Position numbers and translations under genes: made by a program
The notes under the pieces: generated by a model
Seen by the model: the letters and a program-made list of their open reading frames with translations, nothing else
Told to the model about the DNA's origin: nothing
Databases searched by the model: none
From: Formosimonas limnophila
Lineage (GTDB): Bacteria > Pseudomonadota > Gammaproteobacteria > Burkholderiales > Burkholderiaceae
NCBI RefSeq assembly: GCF_014652675.1
Contig: NZ_BMZG01000003.1
Location: 171,240 to 235,239, forward strand
Direction of reading: 5' to 3'
Length of the DNA stretch: 64,000 nucleotides
In this document: positions 55,278 to 63,308 of the stretch, in pieces
Layout of the letters: each line of letters opens with the position of its first letter
Numbering within the stretch: the stretch's first letter is position 1

Positions 55278-56351
55278 ATGAGTGAAACACTATTTCAGCC
55301 CTTGACTGCGGGCGCATTGACATTACCGAACCGAATTTTAATGGCGCCGCTCACTCGGTGTCGCGCAGATGCCAACCACGTGCCATCGGCACTCATGGCA
55401 GAACACTACGCACAACGAGCCAGTGCTGGTTTGATTGTGGCTGAGGCGACGATGGCCATGCCAAGCTGCTCGGCATTTCAAGGGCGTGAACCAGGCATTT
55501 ACAGTGATGAGCAAGTTGCAGGTTGGAAAAAAGTCACCGATGCCGTCCATGCAGCGGGTGGACGAATCGTTCTACAAATTTGGCACGGCGGTCGTGCTTG
55601 TCATCCTTTGCTCAATAACGGTGCGCAACCCGTTGCGCCGAGTGCGATTGCAATTGATGACGTCACGCATACGCCAGAAGGCAAAAAGCCATACACCGTG
55701 CCGCGTGAGTTGTCTGATGACGAGATTCCAGCGATTGTGGCAGGGTTCAGAAAAGCCGCCGAAAATGCCAAAGCCGCAGGTTTTGACGGTGTAGAAGTTC
55801 ACGGTGCGAATGGTTATTTGCTCGATGAATTCCTGCGCGATGGCTCAAACAAACGCACAGGTGCTTACGGTGGCAGCATCGAAAACCGTGCTCGTCTGTT
55901 GCTCGAAGTCTTGCAAGTGACGATTGATGTTTGGGGCAGCGACCGAGTTGGTTTGCGCATTTCGCCGCTCAACAGCTACAACAGCATGATTGACAGCGAC
56001 CCGATTGGTTTGGTGACGTGGTTGGCGAAACGTTTGAACGACTTTAATTTGGCGTATTTGCACCTCATGCGCGGCGACTTCTTCCAGCAACAAACAGGCG
56101 ACGTGGTCACGCCGATTCGTGAGCACTACAAAGGCCATCTCATCGTGAACATGGGCTACGACGCAAACGAAGCGGGTGAAGCGATTCGCAACGGTTTGGC
56201 TGATGCCGTGGCGTTTGGCTCATCGTTTTTAGCCAATCCTGACTTGCCCGCGCGAATCAAGGCAAAAGCACCGTTAAATGCCCCTGATTCAAGCACGTTT
56301 TACTCAGAAGGTGCAAAGGGCTATACGGACTATCCAGCGCTCTCAGCGTAA
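55278..56351 (+). CDS. Old yellow enzyme family ene-reductase (NemA-like)
   Basis: The ATG at 55278 has AAAGG upstream. The 357-residue FMN-dependent TIM barrel has NRILMAPLTRCRADANHVPS, QIWHGGRACHP (the His/His or His/Asn substrate pair), VHGANGYLLDEFLRDGSNKR and YGGSIENRARLLLEV. This is the OYE/N-ethylmaleimide reductase subfamily, which reduces activated alkenes, nitro compounds and quinones with NADPH. It follows the DJ-1/ABM gene by 229 bases; I see no gene in that gap. Confidence 0.92.
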   Translation: MSETLFQPLTAGALTLPNRILMAPLTRCRADANHVPSALMAEHYAQRASAGLIVAEATMAMPSCSAFQGREPGIYSDEQVAGWKKVTDAVHAAGGRIVLQIWHGGRACHPLLNNGAQPVAPSAIAIDDVTHTPEGKKPYTVPRELSDDEIPAIVAGFRKAAENAKAAGFDGVEVHGANGYLLDEFLRDGSNKRTGAYGGSIENRARLLLEVLQVTIDVWGSDRVGLRISPLNSYNSMIDSDPIGLVTWLAKRLNDFNLAYLHLMRGDFFQQQTGDVVTPIREHYKGHLIVNMGYDANEAGEAIRNGLADAVAFGSSFLANPDLPARIKAKAPLNAPDSSTFYSEGAKGYTDYPALSA

Positions 56352-56389
56352 CGCTTGATTGAGCCCTGATTCTGGGGCAGACAGCAGCA

Positions 56390-56418
56390 CAAACACCTCG
56401 GTTTTGACCGAGGTGTTT
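56390..56418 (+). terminator. Terminator between the ene-reductase gene and alaS
   Basis: AAACACCTCGG, loop TTTTGA, CCGAGGTGTTT plus a T run ends the upstream transcript. Confidence 0.85.
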
Positions 56419-56426
56419 TGTTATAA
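56418..56426 (+). promoter_or_regulatory. Extended -10 promoter of alaS
   Basis: TG-T-TATAAT ends at 56426 and overlaps the tail of the preceding terminator. There is no clear -35, as is common with an extended -10. The alaS start is 60 bases on. Confidence 0.5.
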
Positions 56427-56486
56427 TGCACGTTTTTACGCCGCTTTTGCGCCGCACCCGATTCCCCAAAAATTTTAGGATTTTTT

Positions 56487-59369
56487 ATGCAAGTAGCTGA
56501 CATTCGCGCCCAGTTTTTAAAGTTTTTTGAACAAAAAGGCCACACCATCGTGCGCTCGTCATCACTCGTACCAGGGAATGATCCCACGCTGATGTTCACC
56601 AACTCAGGCATGGTGCAGTTCAAAGACGTGTTTCTCGGCACTGACAAACGCCCGTACAACCGCGCCACCTCAGTGCAAGCGTGCTTACGCGCAGGCGGCA
56701 AACACAACGACTTAGAAAATGTCGGCTACACCGCGCGTCACCACACTTTTTTTGAAATGCTCGGCAACTGGTCATTTGGCGACTACTTCAAGCGCGAATC
56801 ATTGCAATGGGCGTGGGAATTATTAACCCAAGTCTACAAACTCCCAGCCGACAAACTCTACGCCACTGTCTACATGGAAGACGACGAAGCCTACGGCATT
56901 TGGGAAGAAATTTTCATGAGCGCAGGTTTCACGAAAGAGCGCATTATTTCTGAAAATCGCATCATCCGTATTGGCGACAACAAAGGCGGGCGCTATATGT
57001 CTGACAACTTCTGGATGATGGCAGACACAGGCCCATGTGGTCCTTGCTCAGAAATTTTTTACGATCACGGCCCGCACATTGAGGGTGGTTTACCTGGAAC
57101 GCCAGAAGAAGATGGCGACCGCTACATCGAGATTTGGAATAACGTTTTCATGCAATTCGACATGCAGGCCGACGGCTCGGTGAAACCATTGCCCGCACCA
57201 TGCGTCGATACAGGCATGGGCTTGGAGCGACTCGCTGCCATTCTCCAGCGCGTGCACAGCAACTACGAAATTGATTTGTTTGCGAACTTGATTCAAGCTG
57301 CTTCGCGTGAAACGGGCTGCACCGACCTCAAAAATCCATCACTCAACGTCATCGCCGACCACATCCGCGCCTGCTCATTCCTCATCGTTGATGGCGTGAT
57401 TCCATCGAATGAAGGACGTGGCTATGTATTGCGCCGCATCATCCGCCGCGCGATTCGTCACGGCTACAAGCTCGGCTGCCGCAAACCATTTTTTTCTAAT
57501 CTCGTCAGAGACTTGGTGAAAGAAATGGGCGCGGCTTACCCAGACCTCGCAGCCAAAGAAGCGCAAGTCACACAAGCGTTGTTCACTGAAGAAGAGCGAT
57601 TCTTTGAGACGATCGGTGTTGGGATGTCGTTATTGGATGAAATGATAGATTATCAACAAGCAAAAAACTGGGCAAAGAGCTTTAAACCTAGTTGGTCTAT
57701 TCAAGGAGCAACTTCTGTTTCTAGTTCGATGACCGAGTGTGAGTTTTTTGTAAACGCCCAAAGCTTAGGTGAAAGTTTGGTTCATGTTGTATTGGTTTGT
57801 GATAATCCAAAAGATGAAAACTCAGATGACTTGATTAAAAAATTAATAGTTGATGGAGGTTTTGAATCAATTGAGATTATAACGAGGAATCCAAATGGAA
57901 TTGAGTTGCCTGGTGCTGTTGCGTTTAGACTTCATGACACATACGGTTTCCCTTTAGACTTGACAATAGACGTTTGCAGAGAGCGCGGGATTACAATTGA
58001 CGAGGCAGGTTTTAATGCCGCCATGAACGCCCAAAAAGACGCCTCCCGCGCCGCAGGTAAATTCAAAATGGATAAAGCACTCGCCTACGACGGCGCGAAA
58101 ACCAATTTCCAAGGTTACGAGCACCTGCGCGTGGACGATGCGGCAGTTGTCGCACTCTACGTTGACGGCGTTGCCGTGAATGCCATCGAAGCAGGCCAGA
58201 ATGCCATCGTTATCCTCGACCAAACACCGTTTTACGCCGAATCAGGCGGTCAAGTGGGTGACGCAGGCGTATTAAGCAACGCACAAGCCACGCTCAACGT
58301 CGCGGACACGACCAAAGTCTTGCCCGACGTATTCGGCCATCATGTGAATGTCGCGAGTGGCACGGTCAAAGTCGGCGATACACTCACCGCCCAAGTAGAC
58401 GGCGCACGCCGCGCCGCCACGGTGCGCAACCATTCCGCCACGCATTTGTTGCACAAAGCCCTGCGCGAAGTGCTCGGCACACACGTACAACAAAAAGGCT
58501 CGTTGGTTGACGCGGACAAAACGCGATTCGATTTCGCGCACAACGCACCCGTGAGCGCGGACGACATCGTGCGCATCGAAACCATCGTCAATCAAGAGAT
58601 TCTCGGCAATGTTGATACCCAAGCACAGCTCATGGGGTTTGACGACGCCAAAGAAACTGGCGCGATGATGCTGTTTGGCGAAAAATACGGCGACGAAGTG
58701 CGCGTGCTCACCATCGGCTCATCGGTTGAGCTGTGCGGTGGTACACACGTCCACGCCACGGGCGACATTGGTCTGTTTAAAATCGTCAGCGAGGGCGGCG
58801 TCGCCGCAGGCGTGCGCCGCATCGAAGCCATCACAGGGATGAACGCAGTGCGCTACACGCAAAACCTCGCCGCGCAACTCGCGCAAGCCGCCAATACACT
58901 AAAAGCCGCACCGTCAGAGCTGATCGAACGCATCCAAGGCACGCAAGAGCACATCAAATCACTCGAAAAAGAACTGTCCGCCGCAAAAACAAAAATCGCC
59001 GCAGCCCAAGGCGGTGACCTTGCCGCCCAAGCCGTCGATGTCAACGGCGTGAAAGTGTTAAGCGCCATCATCGACGGCGCCGACATCGATATGCTTCGCA
59101 ACACCATGGACAGCCTCAAAGACAAACTCGGTTCGGCTGTGATTGTACTCGCCACCACGCAAGGCCGTGACAAAGTCACCGTACTCGCAGGCGTGACCAA
59201 AGACTTAACCGCTAAAATCAAAGCGGGCGACGTCGTGAATCACGTCGCCGCACAAGTTGGCGGTAAAGGTGGTGGGCGTCCGGACTTGGCGCAAGCGGGG
59301 GGGGCGGATGTAATGGCTTTGCCTGCGGCGATGGATGAGGTTTTGGAATTTGTAGCTGCAAAAATTTAA
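56487..59369 (+). CDS. alaS: Alanyl-tRNA synthetase with an unusual 85-residue insertion
   Basis: This protein charges tRNA-Ala and edits mischarged Ser/Gly. The aminoacylation domain (residues 1-370) has [19 protein letters not shown]. The editing domain has [17 protein letters not shown] and [11 protein letters not shown] with intact zinc-site residues. The C-terminal C-Ala domain is present. The length is 960, against about 875 for the family. The extra residues lie at about 387-471, between SLLDEMI and [15 protein letters not shown], where relatives have a short linker. DNA of that tract (about 57600-58015) is clearly AT-richer and uses different codons from the rest, so it came from another source. 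The insertion is not a family I recognise. Confidence 0.95.
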   Translation: MQVADIRAQFLKFFEQKGHTIVRSSSLVPGNDPTLMFTNSGMVQFKDVFLGTDKRPYNRATSVQACLRAGGKHNDLENVGYTARHHTFFEMLGNWSFGDYFKRESLQWAWELLTQVYKLPADKLYATVYMEDDEAYGIWEEIFMSAGFTKERIISENRIIRIGDNKGGRYMSDNFWMMADTGPCGPCSEIFYDHGPHIEGGLPGTPEEDGDRYIEIWNNVFMQFDMQADGSVKPLPAPCVDTGMGLERLAAILQRVHSNYEIDLFANLIQAASRETGCTDLKNPSLNVIADHIRACSFLIVDGVIPSNEGRGYVLRRIIRRAIRHGYKLGCRKPFFSNLVRDLVKEMGAAYPDLAAKEAQVTQALFTEEERFFETIGVGMSLLDEMIDYQQAKNWAKSFKPSWSIQGATSVSSSMTECEFFVNAQSLGESLVHVVLVCDNPKDENSDDLIKKLIVDGGFESIEIITRNPNGIELPGAVAFRLHDTYGFPLDLTIDVCRERGITIDEAGFNAAMNAQKDASRAAGKFKMDKALAYDGAKTNFQGYEHLRVDDAAVVALYVDGVAVNAIEAGQNAIVILDQTPFYAESGGQVGDAGVLSNAQATLNVADTTKVLPDVFGHHVNVASGTVKVGDTLTAQVDGARRAATVRNHSATHLLHKALREVLGTHVQQKGSLVDADKTRFDFAHNAPVSADDIVRIETIVNQEILGNVDTQAQLMGFDDAKETGAMMLFGEKYGDEVRVLTIGSSVELCGGTHVHATGDIGLFKIVSEGGVAAGVRRIEAITGMNAVRYTQNLAAQLAQAANTLKAAPSELIERIQGTQEHIKSLEKELSAAKTKIAAAQGGDLAAQAVDVNGVKVLSAIIDGADIDMLRNTMDSLKDKLGSAVIVLATTQGRDKVTVLAGVTKDLTAKIKAGDVVNHVAAQVGGKGGGRPDLAQAGGADVMALPAAMDEVLEFVAAKI

Positions 59370-59391
59370 CCACTGGGTGTGTAGCGCGAAA

Positions 59392-59424
59392 AAGAAAGAA
59401 CGGGCTTTTGCTCGTTCTTTTTTT
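59392..59424 (+). terminator. Terminator of alaS
   Basis: AAGAACGGG, loop, CTCGTTCTT with T run (59413-59424) follows the alaS stop by about 25 bases. Confidence 0.8.
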
Positions 59425-59494
59425 GCTATGAATTTAAAAATAATAAGCGTATAATTAAAAAAATTACCACCAATTGGTAAAAATGGAGTTAAAA

Positions 59495-60829
59495 ATGATC
59501 ATTGATTTTACGCTTTCCAATTATGGCCCATTCAAAGAACCCGTGGTTTTGACATTTGAAGCGAGCAATGACACGCATTTAGCGCCTTCATATGTGCGTG
59601 AGTTTACATTTGAAAATGGCAAGTCCATTAAGTTATTGCGTATGGCCTTGCTGTATGGCGCGAATGCGGCTGGTAAAACCACCATACTGGAGGCATTGAG
59701 CCTGTTGGATCGCTTGGTGACCAAGCCTGTGCGTGATACAGAAGACGATTTAGATGTGAATTCATTTGCATTTACAAAGAACCCAGAGCCTACCTCGATC
59801 ATCATTAAGTTTATCCGTTTGGGCGTGGTGTATCGCTATCAACTGGATGTCACGAGCCAAGGCATCTTGTGTGAAACACTCGAATACCAATCGACCCCAC
59901 CCAACGGTGTAAAGTTTGCGTTAATTTACCAGCGTTGCCGTGGTGATGTACACACCCCTTTTGTAATTAAGCCGGGTCCAGGGTTTAAGTTAAACAAAGC
60001 CGAAACCGAAAAATTGCAGACTGAGCTATTACCAAATACGACCATGTTGTCTGTGCTCAATCGAAACATGACGATTCAAAACGATAAAGTACAACAGGCG
60101 TATTTATGGTTTAAAGAGCAATTATTGGGCGAAGTGACTCCAAGAACGGATTTGACGCATTGGGTAACAAAGCAATTAGAGGACAAAAGGTTTAATCAGC
60201 CTATGTTGCTGAGTATGATGAATCAAGCAGGCATTCCCATTCAAGATTTAAATTTTACTGAGCGAGGTTTAGATGCTTTTGATCAACGGTTTTTGAAAGA
60301 AACGTCTGATGAGGGTGCAAAAGAAAAATATCTCAAATTCTTAAAAGACAGACCCAAAGAGGTTCATACTGTTTACCAAGTGGGCGATGACAATTATGAG
60401 CTGAACTTAGAAAAGCAAGAGTCTTTGGGTACGCAACGTTACTATGGTTTATCGGGTTTGTTTTCTGCATTGTGTACGAATCACGATCATGATCAAGGAG
60501 AACCCAACGATGCGTGTCGAATTTTGCCGATTGATGAAATCGAGCATTCGCTGCACCCAAGCTTATTAGAGCATTTTATAGTGACATTCTTGAATGACTC
60601 CAGCAACTCTCAACTCATTGCCACCACACATTATCGTGAGTTCTTGCAAGACAAACTGCTGTTCCGTGATGACGTGATTTGGTTTGTGGATAAAGATGCT
60701 CAAACTATGGCCTCAGATTTGTATTGCTTAGAAGATATTAAAACAGACGCTGGTTTGCGTGAGACATCCAGTGTTTATAATTTTTATAAGCATGGCCGCC
60801 TTGGTGGTGTGCCTAAATTGGGAGACTGA
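59495..60829 (+). CDS. AAA15-type ATPase of a two-gene RloB defence-like locus
   Basis: The ATG at 59495 has GGAG six bases upstream. This 444-residue ABC/SMC-like ATPase has Walker A GANAAGKT (55-62) and the opening MIIDFTLSNYGPF typical of AAA_15/AAA_21. Walker B lies in ILPIDEIEHSLHPSLLEHF with the H-loop ATTHYREFL. This is the ATPase class found in AbiL, PARIS and RloA-type phage-defence pairs. The stop is one base before the RloB gene. Codon and base use are more AT-rich than alaS. Target and trigger are unknown. Confidence 0.85.
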   Translation: MIIDFTLSNYGPFKEPVVLTFEASNDTHLAPSYVREFTFENGKSIKLLRMALLYGANAAGKTTILEALSLLDRLVTKPVRDTEDDLDVNSFAFTKNPEPTSIIIKFIRLGVVYRYQLDVTSQGILCETLEYQSTPPNGVKFALIYQRCRGDVHTPFVIKPGPGFKLNKAETEKLQTELLPNTTMLSVLNRNMTIQNDKVQQAYLWFKEQLLGEVTPRTDLTHWVTKQLEDKRFNQPMLLSMMNQAGIPIQDLNFTERGLDAFDQRFLKETSDEGAKEKYLKFLKDRPKEVHTVYQVGDDNYELNLEKQESLGTQRYYGLSGLFSALCTNHDHDQGEPNDACRILPIDEIEHSLHPSLLEHFIVTFLNDSSNSQLIATTHYREFLQDKLLFRDDVIWFVDKDAQTMASDLYCLEDIKTDAGLRETSSVYNFYKHGRLGGVPKLGD

Positions 60830-60830
60830 T

Positions 60831-61502
60831 ATGGCGCGCACCAGATCCGCTTCATCAAGATCGGTTGTACAAAGGCTATTTGTTAATGGCGCAACGCAGG
60901 TTTTTTATTTTGAAGGTCCGCATGATTGTGATTACTGTTCAAAATTGGTGGAACAGAACGTCATTGCCCCTTTCGAACAAGGAACAAAATTACCCGCAAC
61001 AAATATAGAGCTACGAATTGGAACCATTAAACGTGATTTGGGCAATGATGCTATTGAGCGCGTTGTTTGGATTGTTGATGGGGGTGATGAACACATCAAT
61101 CAATCAAAGAAGAAAAAAGGTAAAAATCATTTTTTTGAATTCTACAAAGAGTGGCTGGCAAAGAAAGATAATGAATGGTCTAAGTTGTTGATTTTAATTA
61201 ACAACCCATGCCTTGAATACTGGTTTTTATTACATCGCACAGACCCGCCCGTTGATGCCAAAGGTCTGCCACGATGTTTTAAAAGTGCGGATGAACTATT
61301 GAACTCGGCTGAGTTTAAGGGGCATTGCCCTGAAGGCAAAGGGGCTGGCTTGGTTAAAACCATAGCAAAGGATTCAAATGGTCGGCCGCAAGCGATAAAA
61401 CGTGCTCGAAATTTGACGCAGCCACTGTCTGAAAATTTAAGCGAGAAAGAGTTGTTTGGCGTTGCGCGAGCAGAAATCTTTCAGCTATTTATTTCTACGT
61501 GA
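60831..61502 (+). CDS. RloB-like protein, partner of the AAA ATPase
   Basis: This 223-residue protein starts one base after the ATPase gene behind GGGAG. The RloB family core is visible: a small acidic block FYFEGPHDCDYC near the N-terminus, VVWIVDGGDEH in the middle and NNPCLEYWFLLH later, matching the family's S-N-P-C-F-E-x-W pattern. The Glu and the Asp pair are placed like those of a Toprim-type metal site. RloB is the usual effector partner of such an ATPase (as in AbiLii). A nuclease effector is plausible but unproven here. Confidence 0.78.
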   Translation: MARTRSASSRSVVQRLFVNGATQVFYFEGPHDCDYCSKLVEQNVIAPFEQGTKLPATNIELRIGTIKRDLGNDAIERVVWIVDGGDEHINQSKKKKGKNHFFEFYKEWLAKKDNEWSKLLILINNPCLEYWFLLHRTDPPVDAKGLPRCFKSADELLNSAEFKGHCPEGKGAGLVKTIAKDSNGRPQAIKRARNLTQPLSENLSEKELFGVARAEIFQLFIST

Positions 61503-61547
61503 ATTAAAGTGCAGTATGTCTCAAAAAAGACGATAACGTTTGGTTTT

Positions 61548-61612
61548 AGACATGCTGCGCAATGCGCTTCGCTTATTGACGCCCTACGGTTCTGTGCATT
61601 ACGTATTTTCCT
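61548..61612. repeat. REP-like intergenic repeat
   Basis: The sequence TGCGCAATGCGCTTCGCTTA followed by TTGACGCCCTACGG contains the odd palindrome GCGCAATGCGC. It can pair loosely with GTGCATTACGT downstream (61596-61609). Sequences of this form, with an AAGCGAAGCG core and CGTAGGGCG, recur between genes of many proteobacteria. Copy number in this genome cannot be seen in the window. Confidence 0.35.
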
Positions 61613-61634
61613 TAAGAAACATTGACGATAACCC

Positions 61635-61853
61635 ATGTTCGGCATCCAAAACTACCCCCAATTCATCCTCGCCATCATCGTTTTCCAGCTCATCCCTGGT
61701 GCGGGAACGTTGGCGATTGTGAATGTGAGCGCGCGCTCGATTCGGTGTGGGATGGGTGCTGTGGTGGGGACGCTTGTCGGTGATGCGGTGTGTATGGTGG
61801 GGGCGATGTTGGGGTTGACGGTGGTGATGCAGTCGCATCCGTCGTTCTTCTAA
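61635..61853 (+). pseudogene. Truncated LysE/RhtB family exporter
   Basis: The 72-residue reading frame shows the first two membrane helices of a LysE-family amino-acid exporter: FILAIIVFQLIPGAGTLAIV, then GMGAVVGTLVGDAVCM. It stops at TAA after SHPSFF, while family members have about 205 residues. I find no continuation in any frame before the next gene, so this is a remnant. It lies just after a REP-like repeat and the defence pair, which suggests past rearrangement here. Confidence 0.7.
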
Positions 61854-61906
61854 GAGTGGCAGTTGTGTAGTCCTATATTTTTTAACAAAACGTCATTGAG
61901 GTGATC

Positions 61907-62740
61907 ATGGATATGAATATGCAGACTCTGGATATCGGTGGGGTTTCGATTCGTTATGCGGCCAGTCCCCGCGTGGAGGCACCGACGCTGCTGTTGTTGA
62001 GTCCTTTTCCACAGAGTATTTTGGCTTATCGTCAGATTTGGCCTGCTTTGGCACAACGGTTTGACCTGTATGCGGTGGATTTGCCTGGGTTTGGTCGTTC
62101 TTCTGGCGGTGAGGCGGTGATGGATATTTTCACCCAGGCGACGTGGCTGGCTTCGATCATTGAGCGTTTGGGTTTGACTCGGCCGCATTTGCTCGGGCCT
62201 GATGTGGGGATGCCTGTGGCGCTGGCTTATGCGCAGCAGGGTGGGGATGTGGCGAGCTTGCTGGTAGGGGATGGGCCGGCGGTGTATCCTGCGTTTATGG
62301 GCAAACCGATTGATCGCATGATGTCTTCGGCATTTTGGCGTTGGGCTTTTTCGCTGAGCCTTAGCAGTTTTATGCAGGCGACTTTTAAGATGAGCTATCG
62401 CCAGTACAAGCCATCTGCTGATGAGCTGGCTGAGTATACTGACTGTTATTGTGGGCGGCTGGGTGCTGCTGTGCGCTGGTTTGGTAAGTATCCGCGGGAT
62501 TTGCCTCGTTTGCAGGCAGGTTTGGCTAAAATAAGTGTTCCAGTCAATATTTTTTGGGGCGGCGAGGATGAAGTGGTACTGCCTCACACAGCTCGTGTGC
62601 TGCATGAGCTGCTGCCTCAGAGCGAGGTTCGGATATTTGAGGGCGCAGGGCATTTTGTTTATCAGGATGCGGCAGATGCGTTTGCTCAAATGGTGATTGA
62701 TTGGGTGGCGCGGCAGGATTCATCTCGTCACGAAGCTTGA
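61907..62740 (+). CDS. Alpha/beta hydrolase with aspartate nucleophile
   Basis: This 277-residue protein has the alpha/beta-hydrolase oxyanion block LLSPFPQS and the nucleophile elbow GPDVG with Asp99 in place of serine. An acidic residue in WGGEDEVVLP and the catalytic His in FEGAGHFVYQDA complete the set. An Asp nucleophile is typical of haloalkane/fluoroacetate dehalogenases and epoxide hydrolases. The substrate is unknown. GAGG at 61898-61901 sets the start at 61907; 61913 is also possible. Confidence 0.85.
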   Translation: MDMNMQTLDIGGVSIRYAASPRVEAPTLLLLSPFPQSILAYRQIWPALAQRFDLYAVDLPGFGRSSGGEAVMDIFTQATWLASIIERLGLTRPHLLGPDVGMPVALAYAQQGGDVASLLVGDGPAVYPAFMGKPIDRMMSSAFWRWAFSLSLSSFMQATFKMSYRQYKPSADELAEYTDCYCGRLGAAVRWFGKYPRDLPRLQAGLAKISVPVNIFWGGEDEVVLPHTARVLHELLPQSEVRIFEGAGHFVYQDAADAFAQMVIDWVARQDSSRHEA

Positions 62741-62792
62741 TTAAGGTTTGTTTTACCAATTGACTTAAATAACATTAACAATGGAGTGTTTT

Positions 62793-63191
62793 ATGAATAT
62801 GTACCGTGCTCGGCAAGTGAGCTTGATTAACACGGGGGTTGGTTTGTCCATCATTGGCTTGGGTTATGGGATTGATCCTAATTTTTATCCGAGTTTGTAC
62901 GGTTATGCGTTGACAACGGTCAACGAGGTGCATATTTTTCGGGCGTTGTGCACACTGTATTTGACTTTGGGGGGGTATTGGATTTATACGGCGCTGCGCA
63001 AACCGCAGTGGCATGAGGGTGCTTTGATCAGTGTGATGGTGGTGATGTTTGGTTTGTTTTCTGGTCGCTTGTTGAGTGTGTTGTTTGATGGCATGCCTCA
63101 TTGGCTTTTGTTTTTTTATATGATGTTGGAAATGGCGGTTTTTGCACAAACGTGGTTCATTTGGCGAAAAAGTCGGTTTAGCGAATCATAG
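62793..63191 (+). CDS. DUF4345 membrane protein
   Basis: The ATG at 62793 follows GGAG. The protein of about 132 residues has four membrane helices and the DUF4345 pattern: GLGYGIDPNFYP near the first helix, NEVHIFRALCTLYLTLGGYW and GRLLSVLFDGMPHWLLFFYM. The function is unknown. It follows the hydrolase gene by 52 bases on the same strand and could share its transcript. Confidence 0.8.
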   Translation: MNMYRARQVSLINTGVGLSIIGLGYGIDPNFYPSLYGYALTTVNEVHIFRALCTLYLTLGGYWIYTALRKPQWHEGALISVMVVMFGLFSGRLLSVLFDGMPHWLLFFYMMLEMAVFAQTWFIWRKSRFSES

Positions 63192-63308
63192 GCGAAACCC
63201 CACGAGTTTGGTTTGTTGATGCTTTTAGGTTTATGTATCAACTATTTTTCACTAATTGAATCATTGTTATTGAACCATTGAGCCATAAATAGGCTTCGGA
63301 GAGTCGAG

